Shown: one piece after another, positions 42,825-52,260 of the stretch
Position numbering within the stretch: position 1 is the stretch's first letter
How the letters are laid out: each line of letters starts with the position of its first letter
NCBI RefSeq assembly: GCF_016809835.1
Contig: NZ_JAFBIL020000003.1
Span: forward strand, 62,001-126,000
Source of the DNA: Massilia soli
GTDB lineage: Bacteria > Pseudomonadota > Gammaproteobacteria > Burkholderiales > Burkholderiaceae_D
Direction: 5' to 3'
Length of the DNA: 64,000 bases
Translations under genes and position numbers: made by a program
Notes under the pieces: model-generated
The model's database searches: none
What the model was told of the DNA's origin: nothing
The model's input: only the letters and a program-made list of their open reading frames with translations

Positions 42825-43214
42825 ATGTACCTCAAACATGTTGGGCTTGTGCTTGCTTTCTCGCTGCTAGCCGGGTGCCAGACCACGTACACGAGAGCTG
42901 ACGCCAAGCATTTCAAATCCTTGGCGTCGGCAAGGATCCCTTCCGCCGCTGTTCCGGCGTTTGCAGATTGCGTTCTCGACGGTTTTCAAGCAGGTCAGCC
43001 GTTACTTGCGACTACCAATGTGCGCCAGCAAAGAAGGAGCGCAGGGTTCCGTGTGGAGACATTCGCTGGCCATGGCTCAGGAATGATCATTGTTAGTGCT
43101 GATATCGAAGATGACGGAAGTGTCCAGTTATGGGAGTCTGATGCGGCAATGTTGCTGAGCACCAGGGGAGAGCGCGAAGCATTCTCGCAATGCCTAAAGC
43201 AGGCTTCGAGTTAA
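42825..43214 (+). CDS. lipoprotein, hypothetical
   Basis: A lipobox 'LLAGC' follows a typical signal sequence (residues 1-18), so the protein should be lipid-anchored in the envelope. The mature 110 residues contain two further Cys ('FADCVLDGFQAG' and 'FSQCLKQASS') that may pair. The size and fold pattern match many small uncharacterised lipoproteins. It starts at an ATG 13 bases after 'GGAG'. Confidence 0.7.
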   Translation: MYLKHVGLVLAFSLLAGCQTTYTRADAKHFKSLASARIPSAAVPAFADCVLDGFQAGQPLLATTNVRQQRRSAGFRVETFAGHGSGMIIVSADIEDDGSVQLWESDAAMLLSTRGEREAFSQCLKQASS

Positions 43215-43454
43215 CCATGCGATATCGCGGCTGTAGGCGCACAACGTCACTCGTTTTCGTTGCTTGTCCAGCAAATCGTCGCTATGCCGTATTGCAGTCG
43301 GGGTGCAATAGTGCAATAGAGCTAGCCCGTCTAAATGCTAGCCCTTCGCGTCGGTTTGAGGTCGCCGGGCCGTAGTAACACAGCAACAAATTTCCTAGGT
43401 GACTTTTTTTTCAATTACAATCAAATGATTAATTAACTCCGAATTGGGGGGCGC

Positions 43455-43796
43455 GTGCGGCGTATTTTTCTGGTATTCATGGCTGGGGTTTCAATTTTTG
43501 CCACTCGATTCGCGATGGCGGATGAGGCTCAGGACGCCAATCAAGAAGTAGTACTGTGCATGTACAAGGCAGCCTTTCAATTCGACGATAGTGTTTCAGA
43601 TGTGAATTCGATCGCCCCTACCGTTGCGGACTCATGCAAAGAGCAATCAAACCGCTTCTACCAAATTTTGCGACGAGGTGTCAGTGGACCGATGGACGAA
43701 GAAAAGATTCGCGACGCCATTCGGCAACGAGACTTGGATACGGCTCGAACGGTTATTTTGCAGAAGCGCGCTGACGACCGAAAGTCGCGGAAGTAA
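43455..43796 (+). CDS. small exported hypothetical protein
   Basis: A short signal peptide (about 1-22, 'IFLVFMAGVSIFATRFAMA') precedes a ~90-aa mature helical domain with two Cys ('VVLCMYKAAFQFDD' and 'VADSCKEQSNRFYQIL'). The initiator may be GTG at 43455 after GGGGGGCGC. Periplasmic location is expected; function is unknown. Confidence 0.6.
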   Translation: MRRIFLVFMAGVSIFATRFAMADEAQDANQEVVLCMYKAAFQFDDSVSDVNSIAPTVADSCKEQSNRFYQILRRGVSGPMDEEKIRDAIRQRDLDTARTVILQKRADDRKSRK

Positions 43797-43881
43797 ATAT
43801 TCTAACCACCCACCCCCAAGGCGGCTTTCCTCGGACTGTCCGCGCTGGGTAGTATCGTGCACACGTTGCGCTGACCCACTG

Positions 43882-44163
43882 TTAGCCGTAGGTCGGTGCC
43901 GTGGGTTTTACAACGTGCCGCGCAACGTTGGCGCGTGCATTGCCTTTCTGCGCCCCCAGGGCTAGTGGCCGGTGCGTGACTGTCGGCGCAAAACCAAACT
44001 TCATACTAACCTCTTTGCTCAGCTTCGGCTCCGACAGCAGTTTGGTCTTGTAGTGCATCAGTTCATCCTCCGGCACTTCGAAGCGCGTCAGCCACTTCTT
44101 AGTCGCCAAGCCCGGCAGGCGAGGTTCGCCGTCATTGCGGCGCCGTCCTGGCGGCGGCCGCAT
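43882..44163 (-). CDS. possible small protein or gene fragment
   Basis: The 93-aa frame has a coherent middle ('KKWLTRFEVPEDELMHYKTK', 'LLSEPKLSKEVSMKFGFAPT') that looks like real protein, but both ends are poor and it has no ribosome-binding site. It may be the remnant of a larger gene disrupted when the Gabija genes arrived. No family is recognised. Confidence 0.35.
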   Translation of the reverse strand: MRPPPGRRRNDGEPRLPGLATKKWLTRFEVPEDELMHYKTKLLSEPKLSKEVSMKFGFAPTVTHRPLALGAQKGNARANVARHVVKPTAPTYG

Positions 44164-44240
44164 CCCGATGAGCTATGATCGGATATTGCCAAGAAAACAT
44201 GTCCGAGCCGCCGTGGCCGGCCGTTGCCTTCTTGTCTTGA

Positions 44241-45980
44241 ATGGAACGCATGCAAATAAGAAAAATCTCGATCTCGAACTTCCGCGGAATCCGCGCTTTG
44301 GAGTGGCTGCCGGACGCCGCGCTGTGCTTCATCATTGGGCCTGGCGATTCTGGCAAGTCGACCATCCTAGATGCCATCGAGGCGGCTTTGTCGTCGCGTT
44401 GGTTTTCTTTCGTCGAAAGCGATTTCTTCGGCGCGGACACGGCGACGCCGATCGTTATCGAAGTGACCGTTGGCGAACTGCCGCCGCAGTTGATGTCCGA
44501 CGATCGATTGGGGCTCTTCATCCGGGGCTGGACCGGGACTGAAATTCACGACGAGCCTGAGGACGATGACGAGCCGGTGATCACCGTGCGGCTGAGCGTC
44601 GACGCGACGATGGAGCCGGTCTGGGAAGCCTATTGCGATCGATCCGAGACTTCCCGATATCTGTCGAACCGGGAGCGTTCCCACTTTGGACTCACGCGCC
44701 TCAACGGCGACGAGGCCAGGCACACCTCCTGGGCTCAAGGATCCGGCCTATCGAAGCTCACCGACGACAACGGCAATGCGGCGGAGCGCCTGGCGGCGGC
44801 TTACAAGGCGGCCAAAAATTCGGCAGGGCTCGACAAAATCCTGCCGCTCATGGACGCCGCTGGCTACGCCGAGGATGAGGCGAAGGCTCTTGGCGCCTAC
44901 GTCGAGAGCGGATACCGGCCAGGCTTGGAACTTGCCCGAGGCGGCTTTTCGACAAGCTCGATTACGCTCCACGACGCCGACGTCCCGTTGCGCCTAGCCG
45001 GATTGGGAAGTCGGCGACTCGCGTCCTTGGGCATCCAAAACGCTGCCATACACTCCGGGGCCATCATCTTGGTCGATGAAATCGAGCATGGCCTCGAACC
45101 CCATCGAATCATCGGCGCGCTGGCCCAGCTCAAAAAGCGACAGTCGGAAGCGTTGAAAGAGCGTCGCCCCGTGGGCCAACTTTTCTTGACGACTCATTCG
45201 GACGTGGCCTTGTCCGAAGCCTCCGCGTCGAACGTCGTCGCTGTCCGGCGAGACAAAATGACCAAGGCGGCCACGGTCCATGAGCCGGGAAGCTCGGCGG
45301 AATTTGAGAAGCTGATGAAGAAGACGCCCAGGGCATTGTTCGCGCGCAGGATTTTGTTGTGCGAGGGCGTGACCGAGCAAGGTCTTCTGTTGGGGCTCAG
45401 GGAATTGTGGCCGGCCAACCATAACGGAGCTCCCGTGGAACAGATGGGCTCGGCCATCGCGGATGGCAATGGCAGCGAAGCTCCCAACTTGGCGATCGCG
45501 CTGCGCTCCATGGGATATGCCGTGGCCATTTTCCGCGATTCGGACCGGCCCATCCCCGATCTCATGAAAGCGTCGTTCGCATTTGGCGGGCCCCTCATCG
45601 AGGTGTTCGAATACGAAACGGAAATGCACACCGAGTTCGCTTTGTTCTTCGACGCGGATGACGACGCTGTCCAGGAGCTCATCGAATTGGCGCGAGCGAA
45701 GAAGTCGGCGGATTCCGTGGCCGCCAGCTTGGCCAAAGTCATGCCGACGGTGTCGAAAGATATTTTCGAGTCGCCATTTTCGAATTGGGAACTTATGACG
45801 GAATTCGACGCGCGTTCACTTCGGATTTATTTGGCCCAAGCCTCGTCGAAGCATAGCTGGTTCAAGGAGCTCAGCACGGGCAGGGAGCTGGCCCCGATCG
45901 CATGGCGCATCGCCCAGAGCGCTCCGCATTCGGAGCTCGCCCAATGCTTGAAGAAGGTCGAGGATTGGCTGTATGCCTGA
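44241..45980 (+). CDS. gajA: Gabija GajA: OLD-like ATPase-TOPRIM nuclease
   Basis: The 579-aa product has an N-terminal ABC/SMC-like ATPase: 'ISNFRGI' opener, Walker A 'GPGDSGKST' (33-41) and Walker B 'IILVDEIEHGLEP' (about 275). This is followed by a TOPRIM domain with 'LLCEGVTEQGLL' (about 372-383) and the metal pair in 'IFRDSDRP' (about 430-437). Length and motif spacing match GajA (about 578 aa). GajA is a sequence-specific DNA nickase held off by nucleotides; depletion during phage infection releases it. gajB overlaps by eight bases. No promoter was identified in the ~440 bp upstream. Confidence 0.9.
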   Translation: MERMQIRKISISNFRGIRALEWLPDAALCFIIGPGDSGKSTILDAIEAALSSRWFSFVESDFFGADTATPIVIEVTVGELPPQLMSDDRLGLFIRGWTGTEIHDEPEDDDEPVITVRLSVDATMEPVWEAYCDRSETSRYLSNRERSHFGLTRLNGDEARHTSWAQGSGLSKLTDDNGNAAERLAAAYKAAKNSAGLDKILPLMDAAGYAEDEAKALGAYVESGYRPGLELARGGFSTSSITLHDADVPLRLAGLGSRRLASLGIQNAAIHSGAIILVDEIEHGLEPHRIIGALAQLKKRQSEALKERRPVGQLFLTTHSDVALSEASASNVVAVRRDKMTKAATVHEPGSSAEFEKLMKKTPRALFARRILLCEGVTEQGLLLGLRELWPANHNGAPVEQMGSAIADGNGSEAPNLAIALRSMGYAVAIFRDSDRPIPDLMKASFAFGGPLIEVFEYETEMHTEFALFFDADDDAVQELIELARAKKSADSVAASLAKVMPTVSKDIFESPFSNWELMTEFDARSLRIYLAQASSKHSWFKELSTGRELAPIAWRIAQSAPHSELAQCLKKVEDWLYA

Positions 45981-47370
45981 GGCCGCGATTCTGGGGGCCT
46001 GCAGGCTTGGCTCGGTTCTGGCGCCGGCGGGGCACGGAAAGACCGAGGCGATCGTGAAGGCGGCGAAGCTGGGGCGGCGCGCTTTGATCTTGACTCACAC
46101 GCACGCAGGCGTCCACGCATTGCGATCGAGGCTCCGTCGATTGGGGGTTCCCCCAGGTGCGGCCTCCGTGGAGACCATTGCCGGATGGTCTTTGAAGTAT
46201 GCGAATGCCTTTCCGGGCGTCGGAGACCCACCTGATGGCCTTCCTAAGGCGAAGGAGGACTGGGAGCGCATCTCGCGCGGCGCGGCCAGCGTGCTGGCCC
46301 TCAAGGCCGTTAGAAACGTCATCTCATGTTCATACGACCGAGTGTTCGTCGACGAGTATCAAGATTGCGATTCGCTGCACCACGACTTGGTGATGGCGCT
46401 CTCGATAACTCTTCCCACCGTCATCTTTGGCGATCCGATGCAGGGGATCTTTGAGTTCACAGGGGATTCGATCCGCTGGACGGAACATGTCGCCCCGAAC
46501 TTTCCATTGGCGGTCGAACTGCTCGTCCCGCGTCGATGGGAGGGCAAGGATCCGACTTTGGGCGCATGGATCGCCCAGACCAGGGGCAAGCTCATGCGCG
46601 GCGAAATCATCGATCTGCAATCCGGCCCAGTGAATTTCATACAAGCGCCGAACGCGTTCGCGATGGAGGCTTTCTTCGAGAGATTCATCGAGCGCGAAGG
46701 CTCGATCGCCGCCATCCATTGCAGGCGAGGCATGTGTGACAAGTTGGCCAGCGCGACGAGGGGCGCATTTCAATCGATCGAAGAAATCGCCGCCAAGCGC
46801 CTGAGGCAGTTCGCGATGGAATGGGACCAAGCGCCGACGCTTGGGGCGCGCTTGGCAGCGCTGCGATCCCTGCACAACGACTGCTTTTCGCAGAAGCCTC
46901 TGTCGGCGGGCGAGATCGACTCGCGCGAGGATGCCCAGGTGATCGCCGACCTGAAGTCCCACGGCGAGCGGTATGAGAAAACTGCCGAGCTCTCGCACGT
47001 CAGATCCATCTTCAGCCTTTCGCGCAAGCATCCGCGTTGGCGGGTTTTCCGCGGCGAGCTTTGGCGCGACGCCAACAGGGCGCTCTCCGAGTTGGCCGCC
47101 GGAAGAGCCTCTAATCTTGCGGACGCCGTGTCCTCCATTTGCCAGCGGACGAGCTTGTCTGGACGCGCGACTCAAAAGCGCACCATCTCGACCCCATTGC
47201 TGCTCAAAGGGTTGGAGTTTGACCATGTTCTCATTCCCGACGCGACCCATTTCCTCAAGGAGAGCAACGCCCAAGCCAAGCTTTTCTATGTGGCGATCTC
47301 ACGGGCGACCCGATCACTGACCATCACTGCGCCTGACCGCTACATCCAATTTCCCGTGCCTAATCTTTGA
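45973..47370 (+). CDS. gajB: Gabija GajB: UvrD-like helicase
   Basis: The 465-aa product is an SF1A helicase of reduced size: Walker A 'APAGHGKTEA' (17-26), motif Ia 'ILTHTHAGVHAL', motif II 'VFVDEYQDCDSLH', motif III 'VIFGDPMQGIF' and motif VI 'VAISRATRSL'. The Q-motif and 2B domain are short, as in GajB. GajB senses DNA ends produced by phage replication and activates GajA in a 4:4 complex. The ATG lies inside the end of gajA, so both are co-translated. Confidence 0.88.
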   Translation: MPEAAILGACRLGSVLAPAGHGKTEAIVKAAKLGRRALILTHTHAGVHALRSRLRRLGVPPGAASVETIAGWSLKYANAFPGVGDPPDGLPKAKEDWERISRGAASVLALKAVRNVISCSYDRVFVDEYQDCDSLHHDLVMALSITLPTVIFGDPMQGIFEFTGDSIRWTEHVAPNFPLAVELLVPRRWEGKDPTLGAWIAQTRGKLMRGEIIDLQSGPVNFIQAPNAFAMEAFFERFIEREGSIAAIHCRRGMCDKLASATRGAFQSIEEIAAKRLRQFAMEWDQAPTLGARLAALRSLHNDCFSQKPLSAGEIDSREDAQVIADLKSHGERYEKTAELSHVRSIFSLSRKHPRWRVFRGELWRDANRALSELAAGRASNLADAVSSICQRTSLSGRATQKRTISTPLLLKGLEFDHVLIPDATHFLKESNAQAKLFYVAISRATRSLTITAPDRYIQFPVPNL

Positions 47371-47495
47371 AGTCCCCCATGGGCAGTCGGAGTTGCGATT
47401 GCTCCACCGCGAAAGCGCTGAAGAGCGCTCGGCTCCATGAGACGGAAGCCAGCTGATACAATTCGCTCGACATCAATGCGCCGAGAACGAACACC

Positions 47496-47879
47496 ATGGA
47501 AATGATCATTGCTCAGGTCCTGTTTGGGATCGCATGCGTTTGCGCGCTCGCAAGCTGCCTCATTCCAAAACGCACGGACAGGGCCGACCTTAGGTGGAGG
47601 CCCGCCCGGGGTTTCGCCAAAATCAAGAAGGGGTTCGAAGCTTTGGGAATGCGCAAGCCGATGGCCTCATTCATGACCGAGATCGTGTCCGGGATCCTGC
47701 ACGCGCCGTTTGCATTCCTCTTCGTCCACCAGTTTGTCACGCAGGACCTCCCCACCGCGCGATGGGCAGCGGCGGCCGTTTTCATATTCTGGCTTGGCTT
47801 CGGATTTGGCAGAGCCACGCTCATCGAAAACCAGATGAAGCGAGGCGAGTCAAAGACTGGCCCGCTGAGACTACAGTGA
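47496..47879 (+). CDS. membrane protein next to Gabija
   Basis: The 127-aa product has about three membrane segments (about 4-22, 66-82 and 88-107) and a basic loop between the first two. It follows gajB by 125 bp on the same strand, so it could be expressed with it, but Gabija needs only two genes. The 3' end overlaps the end of the ankyrin remnant on the other strand. Function is unknown. Confidence 0.58.
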   Translation: MEMIIAQVLFGIACVCALASCLIPKRTDRADLRWRPARGFAKIKKGFEALGMRKPMASFMTEIVSGILHAPFAFLFVHQFVTQDLPTARWAAAAVFIFWLGFGFGRATLIENQMKRGESKTGPLRLQ

Positions 47880-48239
47880 TCGGCAGCGGCGGGCCATGGC
47901 GTCGTCGCCGCCACGCTCTGGAATCGCCTCGGGCAGTTCACCTGCCTCGGCCTTGCACAGCACGTAGGCTTTGATGAGGCCGGCAGTGCTGTCGTGCCCA
48001 TGTTTAAAGGCCATGTCGGCGGCCGACCGGCCTTTCTAGTCTTGGACTTCGATTTCGCTGACGGGCAGGAGGAGCTGGACGGTCTCGCAGTGGCCCTCCC
48101 AGCCCATATGCTCGACGTAGGGCGTCGACCGAATTCTACGGGCACCCTCTCTGTTGTTTGCGGAAAGAATGGCCCGAGCTCTGGACAAGGCGGTGTCATA
48201 AGGCTGACAACATCGCCGTTCGTTTACCGGCTCGAACAA
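47871..48239 (-). pseudogene. ankyrin-repeat gene remnant
   Basis: Read leftwards, one frame gives 'WEGHCETVQLLLPVSEIEVQD', a stop codon, then 'KGRSAADMAFKHGHDSTAGL' and 'IKAYVLCKAEAGELPEAIPE', the unmistakable pattern of a final ankyrin repeat and C-terminal tail. The in-frame TAG lies at about 48038. Upstream the repeat pattern fades and there is no start. It is a chromosomal gene that was cut, plausibly when the accessory DNA to its left inserted, so it may mark the island edge. Confidence 0.62.
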
Positions 48240-48600
48240 TCAAGCGATACGACAATGAGCCATCGCGTTTTGCGCAAGCTCAGCCGGAGGCTAAGCAAGC
48301 TCATGGGGCGTGATTTGAGGTTCTCGCGTAAATGCTTGATTTTAGAAGCGCGAAACGGCCTGCAAAGCCGCTGACATAGCTGTCAGAGCCAAGAGTTTAA
48401 CGGTCGCGATTGAGATCGTCGCGCCTGGTCGTGGGTGTTCGCTGACGCACTGACTTTTCCATGGGCGGCTGAGAAAATTCTTGCACGAGTTGCAGTTTAG
48501 CGTGCTCGTTTGGGAAGGTAGATAGAAAGGTAGATAGCGCAGAAAAGTGATCAGGTTTTCATAGGGGAGTGCTGCGGACACCCTCTCCGCCAGCATGAAG
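48240..48600. other. noncoding stretch at the apparent island edge
   Basis: No gene is supported. Composition shifts towards lower GC at 48400-48560 and returns to the chromosomal level afterwards. I looked for direct repeats shared with the left side of the window and found none by eye. Confidence 0.35.
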
Positions 48601-48631
48601 AAAAAAGCTCCCCTCGAGGGAGCTTTTTTTT
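48601..48631 (-). terminator. bidirectional rho-independent terminator
   Basis: AAAAAA-GCTCCC-CTCGA-GGGAGC-TTTTTTTT has a 6-bp GC stem with an A-run before it and a T-run after it, so it can work in both directions. It lies about 110 bp past the stop of the M13 peptidase gene, which it should terminate. Confidence 0.85.
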
Positions 48632-48743
48632 GCCTGCATATTCTGGAGTAGGCATTTCGCCCTTCGCTGGTAAGTCTTTGACGAAAGTATGAGGCGGACA
48701 GCCACGTCCGCCCCCGCAACCACGCGCCCTGCGGCGCTTCAAA

Positions 48744-50771
48744 TTACCAGATCGAAACGCGATCCTTCGGCGCTACGTACATCTTGTCGCCTTCCTTGAT
48801 GCCGAACGCTTCGTGGAAGGCCGGATGGTTGATCACCGCCCCATTGGCGCGATACATGCCAGGCGAATGCGGGCCGACCTTGATCTGGTTGATCATCGCC
48901 TCGTCACGCATCTTGATGCGCCATACCTGCGCCCAGCCCATGAAGAAGCGCTGGTCGCCCGTCAAGCCATCAATCACCGGCGCCGGCTTGCCGCCCAGCG
49001 AGATCTTGTAAGCCTTGTAGGCGATGAAGATGCCGGAGTTGTCGCCGATATTCTCGCCCAGGCCAAGTTGGCCGTTGACGTTGTAGCCCGGCAGCGGCGA
49101 ATAGGCGCTGTACTGTTTTACCAGCATCTGGGTGCGGTCCTTGAAGCGCGCACGGTCGTCGGCGGTCCACCAGTCGCGCAGATTGCCGTTGCCGTCGGAC
49201 TGGCTGCCCGAGTCGTCGAATCCGTGGCCGATTTCGTGGCCGATCACCGCGCCGATGCCGCCGTAGTTCGCCGCATCGTCGGCACGCATGTCAAAGTAGG
49301 GCGGTTGCAGGATCGCGGCCGGGAACACGATCTCGTTCATCGACGAGTTGTAGTAGGCGTTGACCGTTTGCGGTGTCATGCCCCATTCTTCGCGGTCGAT
49401 CGGCTTGCCCAGCTTGGCCAGGTTGAGCTTGGTCTGGAATGCGTTGGCACGCATCATGTTGCCGACCAGGTCGTCCGATTTGATGGCCAGCGACGAGTAG
49501 TCGCGCCATTTGTTCGGGTAACCAATCTTTGGCGTGAATTTTGCCAGCTTGGCTTGCGCTTCCTTCTTGGTCTCCGGGCTCATCCATTCGAGCGTGTCGA
49601 TGCTTTGGCGATACGCTTCCACCAGGTTCTTGACCAGGGTATCCATGCGAGCCTTGCGCTCGGCCGGGAAATGCTGGGCGACGTACTGCTTGCCAACCGC
49701 TTCGCCCAAGGCAGTTTCAACGCCATTCACGGCGCGCTTCCACAGCGGCAAATTCTGCGCGACGCCGTTCAGCGTGGTGGAATTGAAGGCGAAACTTTCA
49801 TCAACAAAACGCTTGGACAGGTAAGGCGCGTTGGCACGCACCAGTTGCCATTCCAGGTAGGACTTGAGCACGGCGACGTCGGTATTGGCGATGGTCTTGG
49901 CCATGCCGGTCAAGTAGGTGGGCTGGCCGACGATCACATAATCGGACTTGCTCAAGCCGCCCGCATCCGCTGCGGCTTTCCAGTCGTAGCCCGGCGCCAC
50001 TTCGCCGAGCTTGGCGATCGTCATCTTGTTGTAGCGCTTGACCGGGTCGCGATTCTCGACCCGGCTCCATTGCGCCTTCGCCAGTTCGGTTTCAAAGGCC
50101 ATGATGTCGGCGGCGGCCTTGGCGGCGTCGGCGCGTCCCACCATGCCCAGCATCGCTTCGATGTGTTTGAGATACTTGGCGCGGATGTCGACCATGCGCG
50201 CATCGTCCTTCAGGTAGTAGTCGCGGTCCGGCAGGCCCAGGCCGCTTTGCCACAGGACCGGGGCGTAACGGGTTGCATCGCGCGCATCCTGGCCGATAAA
50301 CACGCCGAACGGCGTGGCCACGCCGATGTCCGACAAGTGCGACATCAGGGCAGGGACGTTCTTCTTATCCTTCAGCCCGCGGATCTTGGCCAGCTCGCCG
50401 GCCAGCGGCTTGTAGCCGAGCTGCTCGCGCTTGGCTTCGTCCATGTAGCTGGCGTACAGGTCGCCGATCTTGCGTGCATCGGGGCCGCCCTTTTTGTCGG
50501 CCTTCGCCGTCTCGATAATCTCGCGCACCTGCACCTGGATATCGTCGCGCAGCACGGCGCCAATGCCGTAGCTGGCCTTGTCGGCCGGGATCTCGGTGGT
50601 GTTGAGCCATTTTCCGTTGACGTGTGCGAAGAAGTCATCCTGGACCCGTACCGCTGGATCGATGTACTGGGTTTGAATGCCGGAAGTCGGCGCGGCAGGC
50701 GACGCCGGTGCGGCCGTGGCAAATGCCGCCATCAGGCTCAGGGTCAGGGTGCTCAGCATATATCGTTTCAA
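48744..50771 (-). CDS. M13 family metallopeptidase (PepO/neprilysin-like)
   Basis: The 675-aa product has a signal peptide (about 1-22, 'MLSTLTLSLMAAFATAA') and the M13 zinc site: 'NAYYNSSMNEIVFPA', 'VIGHEIGHGFDDSG' (HExxH near residue 510) and 'GENIGDNSG' with the third ligand Glu and the Asp. It should cleave short peptides in the periplasm. I chose the TTG at 50771 because AGAGG lies seven bases upstream; a longer frame to 50849 lacks a ribosome-binding site. It ends in the family's terminal Trp ('RVSIW'). A strong terminator follows. It appears monocistronic and part of the core chromosome. Confidence 0.92.
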   Translation of the reverse strand: MKRYMLSTLTLSLMAAFATAAPASPAAPTSGIQTQYIDPAVRVQDDFFAHVNGKWLNTTEIPADKASYGIGAVLRDDIQVQVREIIETAKADKKGGPDARKIGDLYASYMDEAKREQLGYKPLAGELAKIRGLKDKKNVPALMSHLSDIGVATPFGVFIGQDARDATRYAPVLWQSGLGLPDRDYYLKDDARMVDIRAKYLKHIEAMLGMVGRADAAKAAADIMAFETELAKAQWSRVENRDPVKRYNKMTIAKLGEVAPGYDWKAAADAGGLSKSDYVIVGQPTYLTGMAKTIANTDVAVLKSYLEWQLVRANAPYLSKRFVDESFAFNSTTLNGVAQNLPLWKRAVNGVETALGEAVGKQYVAQHFPAERKARMDTLVKNLVEAYRQSIDTLEWMSPETKKEAQAKLAKFTPKIGYPNKWRDYSSLAIKSDDLVGNMMRANAFQTKLNLAKLGKPIDREEWGMTPQTVNAYYNSSMNEIVFPAAILQPPYFDMRADDAANYGGIGAVIGHEIGHGFDDSGSQSDGNGNLRDWWTADDRARFKDRTQMLVKQYSAYSPLPGYNVNGQLGLGENIGDNSGIFIAYKAYKISLGGKPAPVIDGLTGDQRFFMGWAQVWRIKMRDEAMINQIKVGPHSPGMYRANGAVINHPAFHEAFGIKEGDKMYVAPKDRVSIW

Positions 50772-51025
50772 AGTCGGTCCTCTTAGGGCTGGATTGCAGG
50801 CGATAGGAAGCAAAAAAGGTGGCTCATGACCACCCGGAAATCTTTGCAAGGAGCATGATGCGCCGCGACGACGGGAAGGTCAACTTCTGCGTTCGCTTCG
50901 CGTACCTTGACGGCGGCTGCCCAAGTGCACTGGATTTCGTTTCCTATAGGAAATAATCTGGTAAAATCGGCCATGCTGCGCCCGGCGTCGACCGAGCGTT
51001 TTTGACGAACACGAACGAGGAAGAG

Positions 51026-51700
51026 ATGGCTATTCGAAGCGGTATCGCATTGTTGGGCGCATTGTTGATGGCGGGCTGCGCCACGCCGTATTCGCCGGTG
51101 CCTCTGGCTACCAATTACCCGACATCGAACCAGGCGAAGGCGCAGGCGGCGGCGCACTGGATGGCGATTACTTCGCATATCGAGAAGACGCTCCTGCCGA
51201 CGCTCAAAGGCACGCCGAGCCGCAGCCTGTACGTCGCGCCGGGGCAGGCTAGCGCTTTCAACCAGGCAGTCCGCGGGCAGTTGATCACCGCGCTTGTGCA
51301 GGACGGGCAGCTGGTGTCGAAACATGCCGGTGGCGCGCTGACGATCGACATCGATACCCAGGTCGTCGAATTTTCTCGTCACCGTCCGCAATACAAATTC
51401 AGCGGCGAGCGCAGCGCCATCGCGGCCGGCGCCTGGGTGATCACCGGAATCGACCATACCAATCCGTGGCTGGCAACTGTGGCCATCGCCGGGTACGACG
51501 CATATTCCTGGTTCCATTCGCAGTTTGCGCCAGGGCCGACCCCGAAGACCGAGATCATCGTGACCGTGTCGGTTTCCGATGCACAGCGCTATATCGCCCG
51601 TTCGACCTCGGTCTATTACGTGACCGACAGCGACCGCAACCTGTACGGCGCGGCAGACGGCCAGGCCACGACCAAGACCTTCATGGTCCAGGGAGGCTGA
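51026..51700 (+). CDS. lipoprotein, hypothetical
   Basis: The start at 51026 follows GAGGAAGAG and gives a signal with lipobox 'LMAGC'. The 224-aa product should be an outer-membrane or inner-membrane lipoprotein. The mature part has alternating strands ('ALTIDIDTQVVEFSRHRPQY', 'EIIVTVSVSDAQRYIARSTS'), similar in style to CsgG/FlgO-like lipoproteins. The FlgO-like gene follows directly after two bases, so the two lipoproteins form an operon and probably work together. Confidence 0.76.
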   Translation: MAIRSGIALLGALLMAGCATPYSPVPLATNYPTSNQAKAQAAAHWMAITSHIEKTLLPTLKGTPSRSLYVAPGQASAFNQAVRGQLITALVQDGQLVSKHAGGALTIDIDTQVVEFSRHRPQYKFSGERSAIAAGAWVITGIDHTNPWLATVAIAGYDAYSWFHSQFAPGPTPKTEIIVTVSVSDAQRYIARSTSVYYVTDSDRNLYGAADGQATTKTFMVQGG

Positions 51701-51702
51701 AC

Positions 51703-52236
51703 ATGAACAAACATCGACTCGCCATCGCCGTGCTGGCATTGCCCCTGCTGTTGGGCGGCTGCGCCATCAAGGACCCTTCGCTCGGTTCCCCCGATGCAAT
51801 CATGAACGTCAGCTACAAGGCGGGCGACGCCTTGCTGGCGCAGTTGAGCGGCAAGCTGGCCCAGGACAAGCCATTGCTGATGGCAACCATCGTCAACATC
51901 GATGCGCTCGATCAGAGTTCGACGCTTGGCCGCCTGCTGTCGGAGCAGATGACAACACGGTTGGTACATGGCGGTGTGAAAATGGTGGAAATGAAGCTGA
52001 GGAATAACGTCTACCTGAAACGCAATACGGGCGAGCTGATGCTGACGCGCGAAATTGGCGAGGTCGCAATGGCGCATCGCGCGCAGGCAATCGTGGTTGG
52101 CTCCTATGCAGACAGTAATGAATTCGTTTTCGTTAACCTGAAGGTGATTGAGCCGACCAACAATTTTGTCTTGGCGGGTTACGACTTCGTGCTGAAGAAG
52201 GATCGCGTTGTGCGCTCAATGCTGTCGCAGCCCTGA
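51703..52236 (+). CDS. FlgO family outer-membrane lipoprotein
   Basis: The 177-aa product has a lipobox 'LLGGC' and the FlgO-like domain: 'LLATIVNIDALDQSSTLGRL' region (here 'LMATIVNIDALDQSSTLGRL'), 'EQMTTRLVHGGVKMVEMKLR' and 'AQAIVVGSYADSNEFVFVNL'. FlgO with FlgP and FlgT supports the flagellar outer-membrane ring in Vibrio; many bacteria carry FlgO-like proteins away from flagellar genes. The previous gene ends two bases before its ATG, with GGGAGG upstream, so they form one operon. No flagellar genes are near. Confidence 0.82.
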   Translation: MNKHRLAIAVLALPLLLGGCAIKDPSLGSPDAIMNVSYKAGDALLAQLSGKLAQDKPLLMATIVNIDALDQSSTLGRLLSEQMTTRLVHGGVKMVEMKLRNNVYLKRNTGELMLTREIGEVAMAHRAQAIVVGSYADSNEFVFVNLKVIEPTNNFVLAGYDFVLKKDRVVRSMLSQP

Positions 52237-52260
52237 TCGCACGGCCAGCGCCAGGCTGAT

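Noticed and set aside
44135-44542. 135-codon plus-strand ORF at the gajA start
   Set aside because: Out of frame with GajA, Arg-rich, and overlapped by the ATPase Walker A region of the true gene.
48813-50786. 657-codon plus-strand ORF opposite the M13 peptidase
   Set aside because: The opposite strand has the full M13 zinc site and signal peptide; this frame is a shadow.
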